NCBI GenBank assembly: GCA_012689375.1
Contig: JAAZLO010000014.1
Location: 1-33,882, forward strand
DNA: 33,882 nucleotides
Direction: 5' to 3'
From: Bacillota bacterium
GTDB lineage: Bacteria > Bacillota > SHA-98 > UBA4971
The position numbers and the translations under genes are program-made. Of the stretch, positions 24,673 to 32,633 are shown piece by piece. Within the stretch, counting starts at the first letter, position 1. Each line of letters opens with the position of its first letter. Below the pieces are notes generated by a model. That model made no database searches. It had not been told where the DNA came from and worked only from the letters and a program-made list of their open reading frames with translations.

Positions 24673-25470
24673 ATGGGGTTGCCGGGTTCAGATGAAATAA
24701 TAGAATCTATTTCAGTTTCAGGTAAACATAGTTCACGGCTGTCAGTTGATGTTCTTTTAACATCAAGTTTTTTAGCAGGGGCGTATATTGCATTCGGTGC
24801 TTTCTTAGCATTGATGGCAAGCACGGGGAATCCATGGCCTGAAGGGATCCTAGGTTTGCAAAAACTTGTGTACGCAGCTGTGTTTCCTGTAGGGGTTATA
24901 TATGTAATCCTAACTCATGCTGAACTCTTTACTGAAAATTGTCTTCTTATTACCGTGCCGTTCCTAAGGCGTGAAATCCATTTTAACAGCTTGCTGAGAA
25001 ATTGGGTTATTGTTTGGATTGGTAATTTTATTGGGTGTATTGCAGTTGCATATTTATTTGGATATGCAAGCGGTGTGCTTAGGGGGGGCCCGTGGCAGAG
25101 TTACCTCTATAGCCTTGCCCAAGGGAAATGCAGCAGGCCTTTTATTGAAGCATTTCTTAGAGGAGTAGGGGCTAACTGGATGAGCTGTCTTGCCGGATGG
25201 ATGGCTTTTAAAGGTAAAACGGTGCTGGATAAAGCTATAGCAATATACTTGCCGGTTATGACCTATGTTGCCCTTGGGATGGAAAACAGTGTTACAAACA
25301 TGTTCACTATATCCGCATCCCTCTTTGCAGTGGGATCTACTTCGGTTGTATCTTGGCAATCTTTTTTTCTTGCAAATCTTCTCCCGGTTTCCTTAGGTAA
25401 TATTGTCGGGGGTGCATTCTTTGTTGCAGGTATCTACCTGTTTATAAACAGAAGGACAGGACTGGTATAA
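24673..25470 (+). CDS. Formate/nitrite transporter (FNT) family channel, central His replaced by Asn
   Basis: 265-aa FNT channel with six membrane segments, forming pentamers for small monovalent anions (formate, nitrite or hydrosulfide). The family stretches HAELFTENCLL (first constriction loop), GVGANWMSCLAGWMAF and LGMENSVTNMF are present. The last corresponds to GFEHSxANMF of FocA and NirC. Here Asn205 occupies the site of the nearly invariant pore histidine. The start ATG at 24673 has GGAAGG about 12 nt upstream. Substrate cannot be decided. It is not beside pyruvate formate-lyase or nitrite reductase genes. Confidence 0.9.
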   Translation: MGLPGSDEIIESISVSGKHSSRLSVDVLLTSSFLAGAYIAFGAFLALMASTGNPWPEGILGLQKLVYAAVFPVGVIYVILTHAELFTENCLLITVPFLRREIHFNSLLRNWVIVWIGNFIGCIAVAYLFGYASGVLRGGPWQSYLYSLAQGKCSRPFIEAFLRGVGANWMSCLAGWMAFKGKTVLDKAIAIYLPVMTYVALGMENSVTNMFTISASLFAVGSTSVVSWQSFFLANLLPVSLGNIVGGAFFVAGIYLFINRRTGLV

Positions 25471-25494
25471 AAGATTGTGTGACGAAAGACAAGG

Positions 25495-25523
25495 TTGCAG
25501 ATATAACCGGGGTTTGGTATAAT
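25495..25523 (+). promoter_or_regulatory. Sigma-A promoter for tRNA-Pro
   Basis: TTGCAG (25495-25500), exactly 17 nt, TATAAT (25518-25523), 40 nt before the tRNA. Confidence 0.75.
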
Positions 25524-25562
25524 ACGTATACATTCTGATTATTAAATGCGCGGGTACACAGT

Positions 25563-25640
25563 CGGGGCGTGGCGCAGTTTGGCTAGCGCGCCTGAATGGG
25601 GTTCAGGAGGTCGCGAGTTCGAATCTCGCCGCTCCGACCA
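25563..25640 (+). tRNA. tRNA-Pro, anticodon GGG
   Basis: Complete cloverleaf: acceptor CGGGGCG (25563-25569) with CGCTCCG (25630-25636), D stem GCGC/GCGC, anticodon stem CCTGA/TCAGG with loop ATGGGGT (anticodon 25598-25600, G37), T stem GCGAG/CTCGC with loop TTCGAAT. The discriminator is A and CCA is encoded. Confidence 0.97.
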
Positions 25641-25657
25641 TTGTTTTTTAGGGACAA

Positions 25658-25706
25658 TAACAAACCGCCCGGATTCACCCTTGGCGGTTTGTTACGAGTA
25701 TTTTTC
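25658..25706 (+). terminator. Rho-independent terminator after tRNA-Pro
   Basis: Perfect 12-bp stem (25658-25669 with 25683-25694), 13-nt loop, then TATTTTTCTT a few nt downstream. Confidence 0.65.
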
Positions 25707-26045
25707 TTGCCGAGTTGCCTTTGCCGTTCTTATTACTCATAATTGACTTTTTTGTTTGCCTACATGTTTGTGTAATTCATTACTCAATCTGCCTGTTGTC
25801 CATTCAGCCTACACGTGGATATGTCAGCCGACGGTAACGGCATTCCCGAAGTGGGAGAATACATGTTCACAATAAGTGAAAGGTTTAAATTCTCCTTAAG
25901 AATATGACCTTTGCCATATTCCCTTCTCAATTGCCGTAGAACCGCCGGCAATCATATTCATGCCCTAGATAAGAAGGTTTTAATCATATATATATTGAAT
26001 TACGTTATAATACATTATGGTGTTATGCCCGTAATATGGGGTGTA
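25707..26045. other. Gene-free stretch between tRNA-Pro and acylphosphatase
   Basis: No coding frame with a credible start. It contains a small perfect hairpin (GAATATG 25900-25906 with CATATTC 25915-25921) and a TATAAT at 26006-26011 without a matching -35. An open frame from 25911 runs into the acylphosphatase, but its first 50 codons look non-coding. Confidence 0.5.
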
Positions 26046-26069
26046 ATGAATATCAAGGTGAAGTTGGTT

Positions 26070-26372
26070 ATGGCTGGGCCCAATAGCAATAAATGTAATG
26101 AATATGTGAGAGTTAGGGTATTAGTTTCAGGGAGAGTGCAGGGTGTAGGTTTTCGAAATTTTGCAGCGAGGTATGGAAATGCCCTAAAACTTACCGGGCG
26201 GGTAAAAAACTTGCATGACGGTTCTGTCGAGGTAATTGCAGAGGGAAAGAGAAAGGAAATCTCGGAGTATATAGATCTTCTGAAAAAGGGTCCGATTTGG
26301 GCAAGGATTGATAACATGCTTATTGATTGGCAGCAGTACAAAGGGGATTTTACTTTCTTTGGGGTTCAGTGA
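26070..26372 (+). CDS. acyP: Acylphosphatase
   Basis: 100-aa acylphosphatase, hydrolysing acyl phosphates such as acetyl or carbamoyl phosphate. The signature is intact: VSGRVQGVGFRNF, with the catalytic Arg of VQGVGFR, and VKNLHDGSVEVIAEG with the catalytic Asn. The C-terminus is slightly unusual (DFTFFGVQ). The ATG at 26070 follows AAGGTG; an in-frame ATG at 26046 after GGGGTG is an alternative and would add 8 residues. It is followed 14 nt later by the patatin-like gene, so the two may be co-transcribed. Confidence 0.9.
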   Translation: MAGPNSNKCNEYVRVRVLVSGRVQGVGFRNFAARYGNALKLTGRVKNLHDGSVEVIAEGKRKEISEYIDLLKKGPIWARIDNMLIDWQQYKGDFTFFGVQ

Positions 26373-26386
26373 GGAAGGTGTAGGAG

Positions 26387-27223
26387 TTGGGCACAGGACG
26401 TAAACGGGGTGTTGGTTTAGCTCTCAGCTCCGGTTCTGCAAGAGGACTTGCCCATATTGGGGTCCTTAAGGTCTTAGAAAAGGAAAGGATTCCAATTAAA
26501 GCGATTGCAGGATCAAGTATGGGGGCTCTCATAGGAGGGCTTTACGCTGCAGGTGTGCCTCCAACGGAGTTGGAAAACATTGCTTTAAAAGCAACAAGGC
26601 GTACAGTGCTTACTCACATAGATCTGATTCCGTCTCTTAAAGGCTTGGTACTGGGTAAGAAAATAGAAGGGATGCTCCGTTCTTTCGTCGGGGATAAGGA
26701 TTTCGGGGAGCTCAATATTCCAATGGCGATAGTGGCTACTGATATTTTTACCGGAGAGGAAGTAGTGTTTAAAGATTCCGGCGATCTGGTGGATGCCATT
26801 CGTGCCAGTATTTCCATTCCTGTGGTGTTTGTGCCGGTTCGCATAGGGGACAGAACCTTGGTAGATGGTGGGATAGTGAACCCGGTACCGGTGAATGTAC
26901 TGCCTGCGCTTGACTCTGATGCAGTACGTGTGGCAGTTAGTGTGATCCCTAAAATTGAACATAAACAAGGGGAAAAACCGACTCCCGTCGGTATGTTTCT
27001 TAATGCCTTCGATATTATGCAAAATAGGCTTTATCAAGCAAATAAGCCTCCTGCTACTATATCCATTGAACCTGATGTTTCCTTTGTATCAGGACTTGAA
27101 TTCTGGGAAGCTAAGCGTCTTATTGAATGTGGCGAGCGGGCGACTCTTGAAGCAATTCCTGAGATTAAGCGTAAATTAAAACCTTTTTCCTTCCTGTCTA
27201 TTTTTAGAAAACCGAGGATATAG
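26387..27223 (+). CDS. Patatin-like phospholipase (RssA/YchK type)
   Basis: 278-aa patatin-domain acyl hydrolase. The nucleophile Ser44 lies in GSSMG (42-46) and the catalytic Asp160 in DGGIVNP. The oxyanion-hole region is SSGSARGLAHIGV, close to the GSGxARG form seen in RssA-like proteins rather than GGGG. There is no signal peptide or membrane segment, so it probably acts in the cytoplasm on lysophospholipid or acyl substrates. The start is TTG at 26387, preceded by GAGGAAGG and TAGGAG. It is paired with acyP. Confidence 0.9.
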   Translation: MGTGRKRGVGLALSSGSARGLAHIGVLKVLEKERIPIKAIAGSSMGALIGGLYAAGVPPTELENIALKATRRTVLTHIDLIPSLKGLVLGKKIEGMLRSFVGDKDFGELNIPMAIVATDIFTGEEVVFKDSGDLVDAIRASISIPVVFVPVRIGDRTLVDGGIVNPVPVNVLPALDSDAVRVAVSVIPKIEHKQGEKPTPVGMFLNAFDIMQNRLYQANKPPATISIEPDVSFVSGLEFWEAKRLIECGERATLEAIPEIKRKLKPFSFLSIFRKPRI

Positions 27224-27425
27224 CCTGGTACAGACAAGAAGGGAAGGCTTAAAGGGAACTTGGGATCTGAATGGAATTGTCCTCCTGAAACAAAAGAATT
27301 TATTTTTTTATAAATATAAGAAGGGTAATCGCATAATTTAGTGAAGTATTTAAGCTATGCCTATCACTATTTAAAAGCCGGAGATCAAAATTCCGGCGGA
27401 AAAATCGTCAGGAGGTGTATAAAAA

Positions 27426-28595
27426 GTGAAAGGTTATCGAATGTATTTGGTGCTAATCTCCCTTGCTTTAGTCCTAGTGTCGGCATTGGGAACCGGTGCT
27501 CTTGGAGCAGGCAAACTTGATCCTATCAGAATCGGCCTTCAGGCGCCTATTACAGATCAGTGGGCTTACGAAGGAGAGATGGCCAAGAATTGTGTACAGA
27601 TTGTCGCAGATGAAATCAACGGAAAGGGGGGAATTTTAGGAGGTAGAAAAATCGAAATTGTTGTAGGTGACGATCAGGGTAGTGTAAGACAAAGTGCACT
27701 TACAGCCCAGCGAATGATTAGTGAAAAAGTTGTTGCAGTAATATCCACATATGGATCATCAGTAGCTGAACCTTCTGCTACTATTTACGAAAGAGAAGGT
27801 CTTCTTAATATAGCCTATGGTGCGACTGCAGTTGAACTTACTGAGCGTGGATGGAAATACTTTTTCAGGACATGTTTCAAAGATGATCACCAGGGGACTT
27901 TCTTTGCCCGATTTGTTAATGGTACCCTTAAGGTAGGGAATGTTGCTGTCCTTCATGACAATACAACATTTGGTAAGGGATTGGCAGAAGCTGCCCGTGT
28001 ATCTTTAGAAAACGCAAATAAGGCAAAAATTGTATTCTATGACGCTGTAACTCCGGGTGAAAGGGATTTTACCCCAATACTTACCAGAATGCAGAAAACC
28101 AATCCTGATGTAGTTTACTTTACAGGGTACTATCCTGAAGCAGGATTAATTGCGCGACAGATGAGAAGCTTAGGCAGTAAAGCCATATTTGTCGGTGGCA
28201 ATGCGGCAATTAACGATGAATTTGTTGAAATTGCCGGTATAGACGTGGCAAAAGGTTCTCTTACAACTCAGGAACCACTGCCTATCCACCTGGAATTTCC
28301 TGAATCTAAGGGGTTTTTAGATGAATATATTTCCAGGCATAATGCCCCCCCAAGTAGCCCATGGCCTGTTTATGCTGCAGATGCTCTTAAAGTGATTGCT
28401 GCTGCCATAGATAGTACAGGCTCAACTGATTCTAAGGTACTTGCTGATTACATCCGAAATGAAATGAAGGACTTACCCGGAATCACCGGCCCTATTGGTT
28501 TCGATAGTCTTGGAGACAGAACAGGTGCTATGTACCTGGCCTACGAAGTCACTCCGGACGGAACCCTCCAACCTTACCAACCTTACCAACCTTAG
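27426..28595 (+). CDS. livK: Branched-chain amino acid ABC transporter substrate-binding protein LivK
   Basis: 389-aa periplasmic-binding protein type I (Leu/Ile/Val, amide or urea type). It has a signal peptide (MKGYRMYLVLISLALVLVSA, cleavage near GALGAG) but no lipobox. KLDPIRIGLQAPITDQWAYEG and GKGGILGGRKIEIVVGDDQG are typical. The GTG at 27426 has AGGAGGTG 8 nt upstream. The C-terminus ends in PYQPYQP, encoded by a 9-nt tandem repeat whose third copy supplies the stop. First gene of livKHMGF. Substrate may be branched-chain amino acids or amides. Confidence 0.93.
   Translation: MKGYRMYLVLISLALVLVSALGTGALGAGKLDPIRIGLQAPITDQWAYEGEMAKNCVQIVADEINGKGGILGGRKIEIVVGDDQGSVRQSALTAQRMISEKVVAVISTYGSSVAEPSATIYEREGLLNIAYGATAVELTERGWKYFFRTCFKDDHQGTFFARFVNGTLKVGNVAVLHDNTTFGKGLAEAARVSLENANKAKIVFYDAVTPGERDFTPILTRMQKTNPDVVYFTGYYPEAGLIARQMRSLGSKAIFVGGNAAINDEFVEIAGIDVAKGSLTTQEPLPIHLEFPESKGFLDEYISRHNAPPSSPWPVYAADALKVIAAAIDSTGSTDSKVLADYIRNEMKDLPGITGPIGFDSLGDRTGAMYLAYEVTPDGTLQPYQPYQP
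28569..28595 (+). repeat. 9-nt tandem repeat at the livK 3' end
   Basis: CAACCTTAC (28569-28577), CAACCTTAC (28578-28586), CAACCTTAG (28587-28595). The in-frame unit encodes Gln-Pro-Tyr, and in the last copy TAC is TAG, ending livK. Confidence 0.9.
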
Positions 28596-28678
28596 GGGTC
28601 CCCATAATCCGATGTAGATTCGTCCTGCATTCCGGACGCAGTACCTATAAAAACGGATTGCTCGTATTATGGATCCCC
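28595..28678 (+). other. Structured intergenic element after livK
   Basis: An imperfect outer stem brings 28595-28608 together with 28666-28677 (core CCATAAT with ATTATGG). It encloses a 5-bp hairpin CGTCC (28621-28625) with GGACG (28634-28638) and a TCCG/CGGA pairing. No T-run follows. It may be a processing or stabilising element that limits transcription from livK into livHMGF. Confidence 0.4.
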
Positions 28679-28744
28679 GGCTATTAACAAGATATCCTGT
28701 GTTTGGTTTACAATAAAATGATTTTATAGAATTGAAGCCGGATT

Positions 28745-28813
28745 GGAGGTGCCCGCGCGGGGGTAGCTGCGTTATTTGCGTGTTGCTTATAACTTTCCCC
28801 CCGCGCGGAAAGT
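28745..28813 (+). promoter_or_regulatory. livH leader: Shine-Dalgarno separated from ATG by a GC hairpin
   Basis: GGAGGT (28745-28750) is followed after 2 nt by CCGCGCGGGGG (28753-28763), which pairs perfectly over 11 bp with CCCCCGCGCGG (28798-28808). Only AAAGT then separates it from the livH ATG (28814). No other good ribosome binding site lies near the ATG. Folding would reduce the linear 63-nt gap to about 7 nt. Confidence 0.65.
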
Positions 28814-29719
28814 ATGGTTTTATTTATTGAACAGCTTGTTAACGGATTAACAGTCGGTGCAGTCTATTCCCTGGTAGCGCTAGGGTACACTATGGTATAC
28901 GGCGTGATGAGAATGATAAATTTTGCACATGGCGATTTCTTTATGATTGGATCCTACCTTGGATTTACTCTCATCAGCAGTGCATTTTTAGGTAGAACTA
29001 TCCCCCTATGGGTTGCTCTTACCATTATGGTGCTCTTTTCCATGGGTGGGGTGGGAGCTATCGGAATTATAGTAGAACGTGCAGCATATCGGCCTCTAAG
29101 GAAAACAAGTAGGCTTACTGCGGTGGTTTCGGCAATCGGAGTTTCGATTTTTTTACAGAATGCCGTGATGTTAATTTGGGGACCAAGATACCGGGCATAC
29201 CCCTCTTGGTCTGTACCTGATGTAACCTGGCAGGTGGGGGGCATCTATATAAATCTTATGCAGGTACTAATTTTAAGTATTTCAATTGGTCTTATGGTTG
29301 CATTGTACTTCTTTGTTCAGCGTACAACAGTAGGTGCTGCAATTAGGGCGACTGCCATTGATCATGATACTGCCAGACTCATGGGGATAGATGTTGATCA
29401 GATAATACGGTTGATTTTTCTGATTGGGCCTGCATTAGGTGCTGCAGCCGGGGTATTGCTTGGATTATATTATAGGCAAATCCATTTTACCGTAGGTTGG
29501 ACTTACGGACTTAAGGCATTTACTGCCGCAATTATGGGTGGTATCGGAAACATACCTGGGGCCATGGCCGGCGGGCTCCTTTTAGGTATTCTGGAAATGC
29601 TGGGTGCAGGTTATATTTCTTCTGCTTGGAAAGACGTATTTGTGTTCTTCATTCTTATATTGCTTCTCATATTCCGACCTACAGGGCTTCTCGGAGAACG
29701 CATTGCGGAGAAAGTCTGA
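28814..29719 (+). CDS. livH: Branched-chain amino acid ABC transporter permease LivH
   Basis: 301-aa membrane permease. The N-terminus EQLVNGLTVGAVYSLVALGY and YTMVYGVMRMINFAHGDFFM are hallmarks of LivH. DHDTARLMGIDVDQI contains the coupling loop, and the C-terminal FRPTGLLGERIAEKV is typical. The ATG at 28814 gives the standard family N-terminus, and an in-frame stop at 28790-28792 excludes an upstream start. Translation initiation appears to depend on the hairpin-bridged ribosome binding site described separately. It is separated from livM by 16 nt. Confidence 0.95.
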   Translation: MVLFIEQLVNGLTVGAVYSLVALGYTMVYGVMRMINFAHGDFFMIGSYLGFTLISSAFLGRTIPLWVALTIMVLFSMGGVGAIGIIVERAAYRPLRKTSRLTAVVSAIGVSIFLQNAVMLIWGPRYRAYPSWSVPDVTWQVGGIYINLMQVLILSISIGLMVALYFFVQRTTVGAAIRATAIDHDTARLMGIDVDQIIRLIFLIGPALGAAAGVLLGLYYRQIHFTVGWTYGLKAFTAAIMGGIGNIPGAMAGGLLLGILEMLGAGYISSAWKDVFVFFILILLLIFRPTGLLGERIAEKV

Positions 29720-29735
29720 AAGGGTAGGTGTGAAA

Positions 29736-30746
29736 ATGCTTGCGGAAACAAAAGAAATAAATCCAAAGAATAGATTAAAGACATCCTTCCCTAAAATTAA
29801 AACTTATTTATCTAAATGGGGGCTGCTCTTTGTCATTGTACTAGCAATCATTTTTCCAATAATTGCTGATAATTACTGGGTAGATGTTGCTGTGTATTGG
29901 GGAATATATGTAATTTTAGGCTTGAGTCTAAATATAATAGTCGGAGAAGTCGGCTTATTTAATATGGGTCATTCTGCATTTTTTGCCATAGGTGCGTATA
30001 CAACTGCTATATTAAGTGGGAAATTTGCACTGTCCCTTTGGCTGTTAATCCCTATAAGCGGTTTTATCGCGGGAGTCGCCGGATACCTGCTTGCCAAACC
30101 TATAATCCATCTTCGTGGCGATTATCTCCTGATGGTAACAATAGGGCTTAATGAGATAGTACGGATTACACTTTTAAATAATCCTTTAGGGTTGACAGGT
30201 GGTCCGAACGGCATCATTATGTTGGATCAGTTCAAGATATTCGGATATACAATACAACGCCCTATAGATTTCTATTATCTTGTTTGGATATTTGTTGCAA
30301 TAACGGTAATTATTCTAATCCGGCTTCAGAATTCACGAATCGGCCGGTGTTGGAATTTTGTACGGGAAGACGAAATTGCAGCTGCAGCTATGGGGATTGA
30401 TACCCATTGGGCAAAACTGGTAGCATTTACCCTTGGGGCTTCAATTGCAGGTGCAGCCGGGACAATTTTTGCCGCGAAGATAATGGTAATTTCACCTGAG
30501 AGTTTTACCTTCATGGAATCTGTGATCCTCTTTTGTATAGTGATTCTTGGTGGGATGGGTTCAATTCCCGGGGTAATTTTAGGTTCAGCCGGTATGATGG
30601 TGCTTCCGGAGCTCCTTAGAAATTTTGCCCAATACAGAATGCTTTTTTTCGGTCTTGCCTTGGTTTTTATGATGATTTTCCGTCCTCAAGGCTTATGGCC
30701 AAGTAAACGTTGGATAACAATTTTAAGGGAGGGGGAAGAAACATGA
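29736..30746 (+). CDS. livM: Branched-chain amino acid ABC transporter permease LivM
   Basis: 336 aa from the ATG at 29736 (GGGTAGGTG upstream; a GTG at 29730 is possible). The upstream open frame back to 29604 lies in livH and is discarded. Signature stretches are GLSLNIIVGEVGLFNMGHSAF, shown here in part, HLRGDYLLMVTIGLNEIVR and VREDEIAAAAMGI (coupling loop). The C-terminal FRPQGLWPSKR matches the family end. About eight to ten membrane segments. The stop overlaps the livG ATG (ATGA). Confidence 0.95.
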   Translation: MLAETKEINPKNRLKTSFPKIKTYLSKWGLLFVIVLAIIFPIIADNYWVDVAVYWGIYVILGLSLNIIVGEVGLFNMGHSAFFAIGAYTTAILSGKFALSLWLLIPISGFIAGVAGYLLAKPIIHLRGDYLLMVTIGLNEIVRITLLNNPLGLTGGPNGIIMLDQFKIFGYTIQRPIDFYYLVWIFVAITVIILIRLQNSRIGRCWNFVREDEIAAAAMGIDTHWAKLVAFTLGASIAGAAGTIFAAKIMVISPESFTFMESVILFCIVILGGMGSIPGVILGSAGMMVLPELLRNFAQYRMLFFGLALVFMMIFRPQGLWPSKRWITILREGEET

Positions 30747-31615
30747 GAAATAAAGGGAAGGCCTTGCTTGAGCTTAGTGAATTAACTAAAAAGTTTGGGG
30801 GGCTTACAGCAGTTAACGGGTTTAATCTTGATATTTCTAAAAACAGTATCACAAGTCTTATTGGTCCTAACGGGGCGGGGAAGACTACTGTTTTTAACTT
30901 AATAACAGGTATTTATTACCCGGAATCCGGCAGCATAACCTTTAACGGGCAGAATCTTGCAGGGAAAGAGCCGTATCAAGTGGCAGAGGCTGGGATAGCC
31001 CGTACATTTCAGACCCTAAGACTATTCGAAAATCTAACTTGCTTTGAAAATGTGCTGTGTGGTCAGCATTGCCGTACTTATTCAGGTATAATCAGTTCTA
31101 TTCTGAGGACCTCCGCACAAAAACAGGAAGAAATCAAAGTGAGGGCTGAGGCTGAACGTTGTTTAAAGCTGACGGATATGTGGGAGTTCCGGGATGAGCC
31201 GGCAAAGAATCTCCCATACGGATACAGAAGGCGTCTTGAAATTGCCCGGGCGTTAGCAACCAAACCACAGCTATTGGTTTTGGATGAACCTGCCAGCGGG
31301 CTTAATGAAAAAGAAGCATTAGATCTTATGGTGTTAATTGAAAAAATAAGAAATTCCGGAGTTACAATCCTTCTTATTGAACACGATATGCAAGTAGTTA
31401 TGGGAATTTCACATTGGATAGCAGTCATGGATAATGGTAAGAAAATTAGCGAAGGCACCCCATACGAGATTCAAAACGATCCTAAGGCTATTAAAGCATA
31501 TCTTGGGACCGATGATAATGACGATTTTTACGGAAGTGAAATAGCGATGGCATTTAACGAAACTAAAACGGTGCCTGAGTACAAAGGGGGGGAAAGGGTA
31601 CATGGGGCTTCTTGA
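30743..31615 (+). CDS. livG: Branched-chain amino acid ABC transporter ATP-binding protein LivG
   Basis: 290 aa from the ATG at 30743, overlapping the livM stop by 4 nt, with GGGAGGGGGAAG upstream. Walker A is GPNGAGKTT, the Q-loop lies in ARTFQTLRLF, the signature is NLPYGYRRRLEIARAL (the LivG-type degenerate LSGGQ) and Walker B is LLVLDEPASGL. The C-terminal part has an extra 25-30 residues beyond the usual end (about 255-260 aa in LivG), rich in acidic and polar residues. The end overlaps livF by 14 nt. Confidence 0.95.
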   Translation: MRNKGKALLELSELTKKFGGLTAVNGFNLDISKNSITSLIGPNGAGKTTVFNLITGIYYPESGSITFNGQNLAGKEPYQVAEAGIARTFQTLRLFENLTCFENVLCGQHCRTYSGIISSILRTSAQKQEEIKVRAEAERCLKLTDMWEFRDEPAKNLPYGYRRRLEIARALATKPQLLVLDEPASGLNEKEALDLMVLIEKIRNSGVTILLIEHDMQVVMGISHWIAVMDNGKKISEGTPYEIQNDPKAIKAYLGTDDNDDFYGSEIAMAFNETKTVPEYKGGERVHGAS

Positions 31616-32324
31616 ACTCCATAATGTAGAAATAGCTTATGGAAATATCCAGGTAGTCAAAGGAATTAACCTTTCAATAAAGGACGGGGAAATTGTAACT
31701 TTACTCGGTGCTAACGGGGCAGGTAAGACTACTACTCTTCAAGCAATATCAGGTCTCCTTAAACTTAAATCAGGGACTATTACATTCAATAATGAAGAAA
31801 TCCAAACAATGCCTGCCCACAAAATTGTTGAATTTGGTATTTGTCATGTTCCTGAAGGAAGAAGGGTATTCGGGACTCTGACTGTAGAGGAAAATCTGAA
31901 CCTTGGTGCTTATAAGTACCGCAATAACTTAAAACATGTTAAGGCAGGGCGCGAACGTGTCTACTGTTTGTTCCCGCGGCTCGGAGAGAGACGTACACAA
32001 TTGGCAGGTACTCTTTCTGGTGGTGAACAACAAATGTTGGCTATTGGACGGGGTCTTATGTCTGATCCTAAGGTCCTTTTACTTGATGAACCGTCTCTAG
32101 GCCTCGCGCCTATACTGGTGCGAGAAATATTCCAGACAGTTTTAGAAATTAACAAACAAGGGGTGACTGTCTTACTTGTCGAACAAAATGCCCGTATTGC
32201 ATTAAGACTTGCTGAAAGAGCTTATGTGCTTGAAACTGGACGGGTTGTATTAAGTGGCAGTTCTTTGGAACTTAGGCAAGATCCTAGAGTGCAAAGGGCA
32301 TATCTTGGAATCAAAGGGGCATAA
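31602..32324 (+). CDS. livF: Branched-chain amino acid ABC transporter ATP-binding protein LivF
   Basis: 240-aa ATPase of standard length. Walker A is GANGAGKTTT, signature TLSGGEQQMLAIGRGLM, Walker B VLLLDEPSLGL. VPEGRRVFGTLTVEENL is the LivF hallmark. The ATG at 31602 has GGGGGGGAAAGG upstream inside livG. It is the last gene of the livKHMGF importer, followed by a 113-nt gap to tRNA-Leu. Confidence 0.96.
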   Translation: MGLLELHNVEIAYGNIQVVKGINLSIKDGEIVTLLGANGAGKTTTLQAISGLLKLKSGTITFNNEEIQTMPAHKIVEFGICHVPEGRRVFGTLTVEENLNLGAYKYRNNLKHVKAGRERVYCLFPRLGERRTQLAGTLSGGEQQMLAIGRGLMSDPKVLLLDEPSLGLAPILVREIFQTVLEINKQGVTVLLVEQNARIALRLAERAYVLETGRVVLSGSSLELRQDPRVQRAYLGIKGA

Positions 32325-32381
32325 AATATCAGAATATACCCAACGGTATTATCACAGGATAGTCACATTTTGCATCAAATA

Positions 32382-32410
32382 TTGATATTTTATGCCCTAT
32401 CTGATAAAAT
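32382..32410 (+). promoter_or_regulatory. Sigma-A promoter for tRNA-Leu
   Basis: TTGATA (32382-32387), exactly 17 nt, TAAAAT (32405-32410), 28 nt before the tRNA. Confidence 0.65.
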
Positions 32411-32437
32411 TGCGTTGCCTTGTGCAAAGGTGTAAGT

Positions 32438-32522
32438 GCGAGAGTGGCGGAATGGCAGACGCGCTAGACTTAGGATCTAGTGGGTAACACCCGTGGGGGT
32501 TCAAATCCCCCCTTTCGCACCA
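32438..32522 (+). tRNA. tRNA-Leu, anticodon UAG
   Basis: Class II tRNA with a long variable arm. Acceptor GCGAGAG (32438-32444) with CTTTCGC (32512-32518), anticodon stem CTAGA/TCTAG with loop CTTAGGA (anticodon TAG at 32471-32473), T stem GGGGG/CCCCC with loop TTCAAAT. Encoded CCA end. Confidence 0.97.
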
Positions 32523-32571
32523 TATTATTTATGTATTCCCGATAGCACAATAAAAAAGGGTGTATAAACTT

Positions 32572-32611
32572 ATCTCCGGGGGCGATAACAATAAGTCCTA
32601 CGCCTGGAGAT
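32572..32611 (-). terminator. Possible terminator hairpin between tRNA-Leu and the YbaK-type gene
   Basis: ATCTCCGGG (32572-32580) pairs with CCTGGAGAT (32603-32611), one G-U pair, extended by CG/CG past a 2-nt bulge. On the minus strand a T-run follows only after about 14 nt, so it could serve either gene or neither. Confidence 0.4.
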
Positions 32612-32633
32612 TTGTAATCACTGTGTACCTATA

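Noticed and set aside
25546-25746. 66-codon open frame over the tRNA-Pro region
   Set aside because: It is the translation of a tRNA gene and its terminator; the cloverleaf fully explains the sequence.
25911-26069. N-terminal extension of the acylphosphatase
   Set aside because: The first 45-50 codons have no domain character. The acylphosphatase fold begins after 26070, and acylphosphatases are about 90-100 aa.
26428-26452. Degenerate oxyanion hole in the patatin-like protein
   Set aside because: SSGSARG differs from GGGGARG, but RssA/YchK-like proteins commonly have GSGxARG, so this is probably normal variation.
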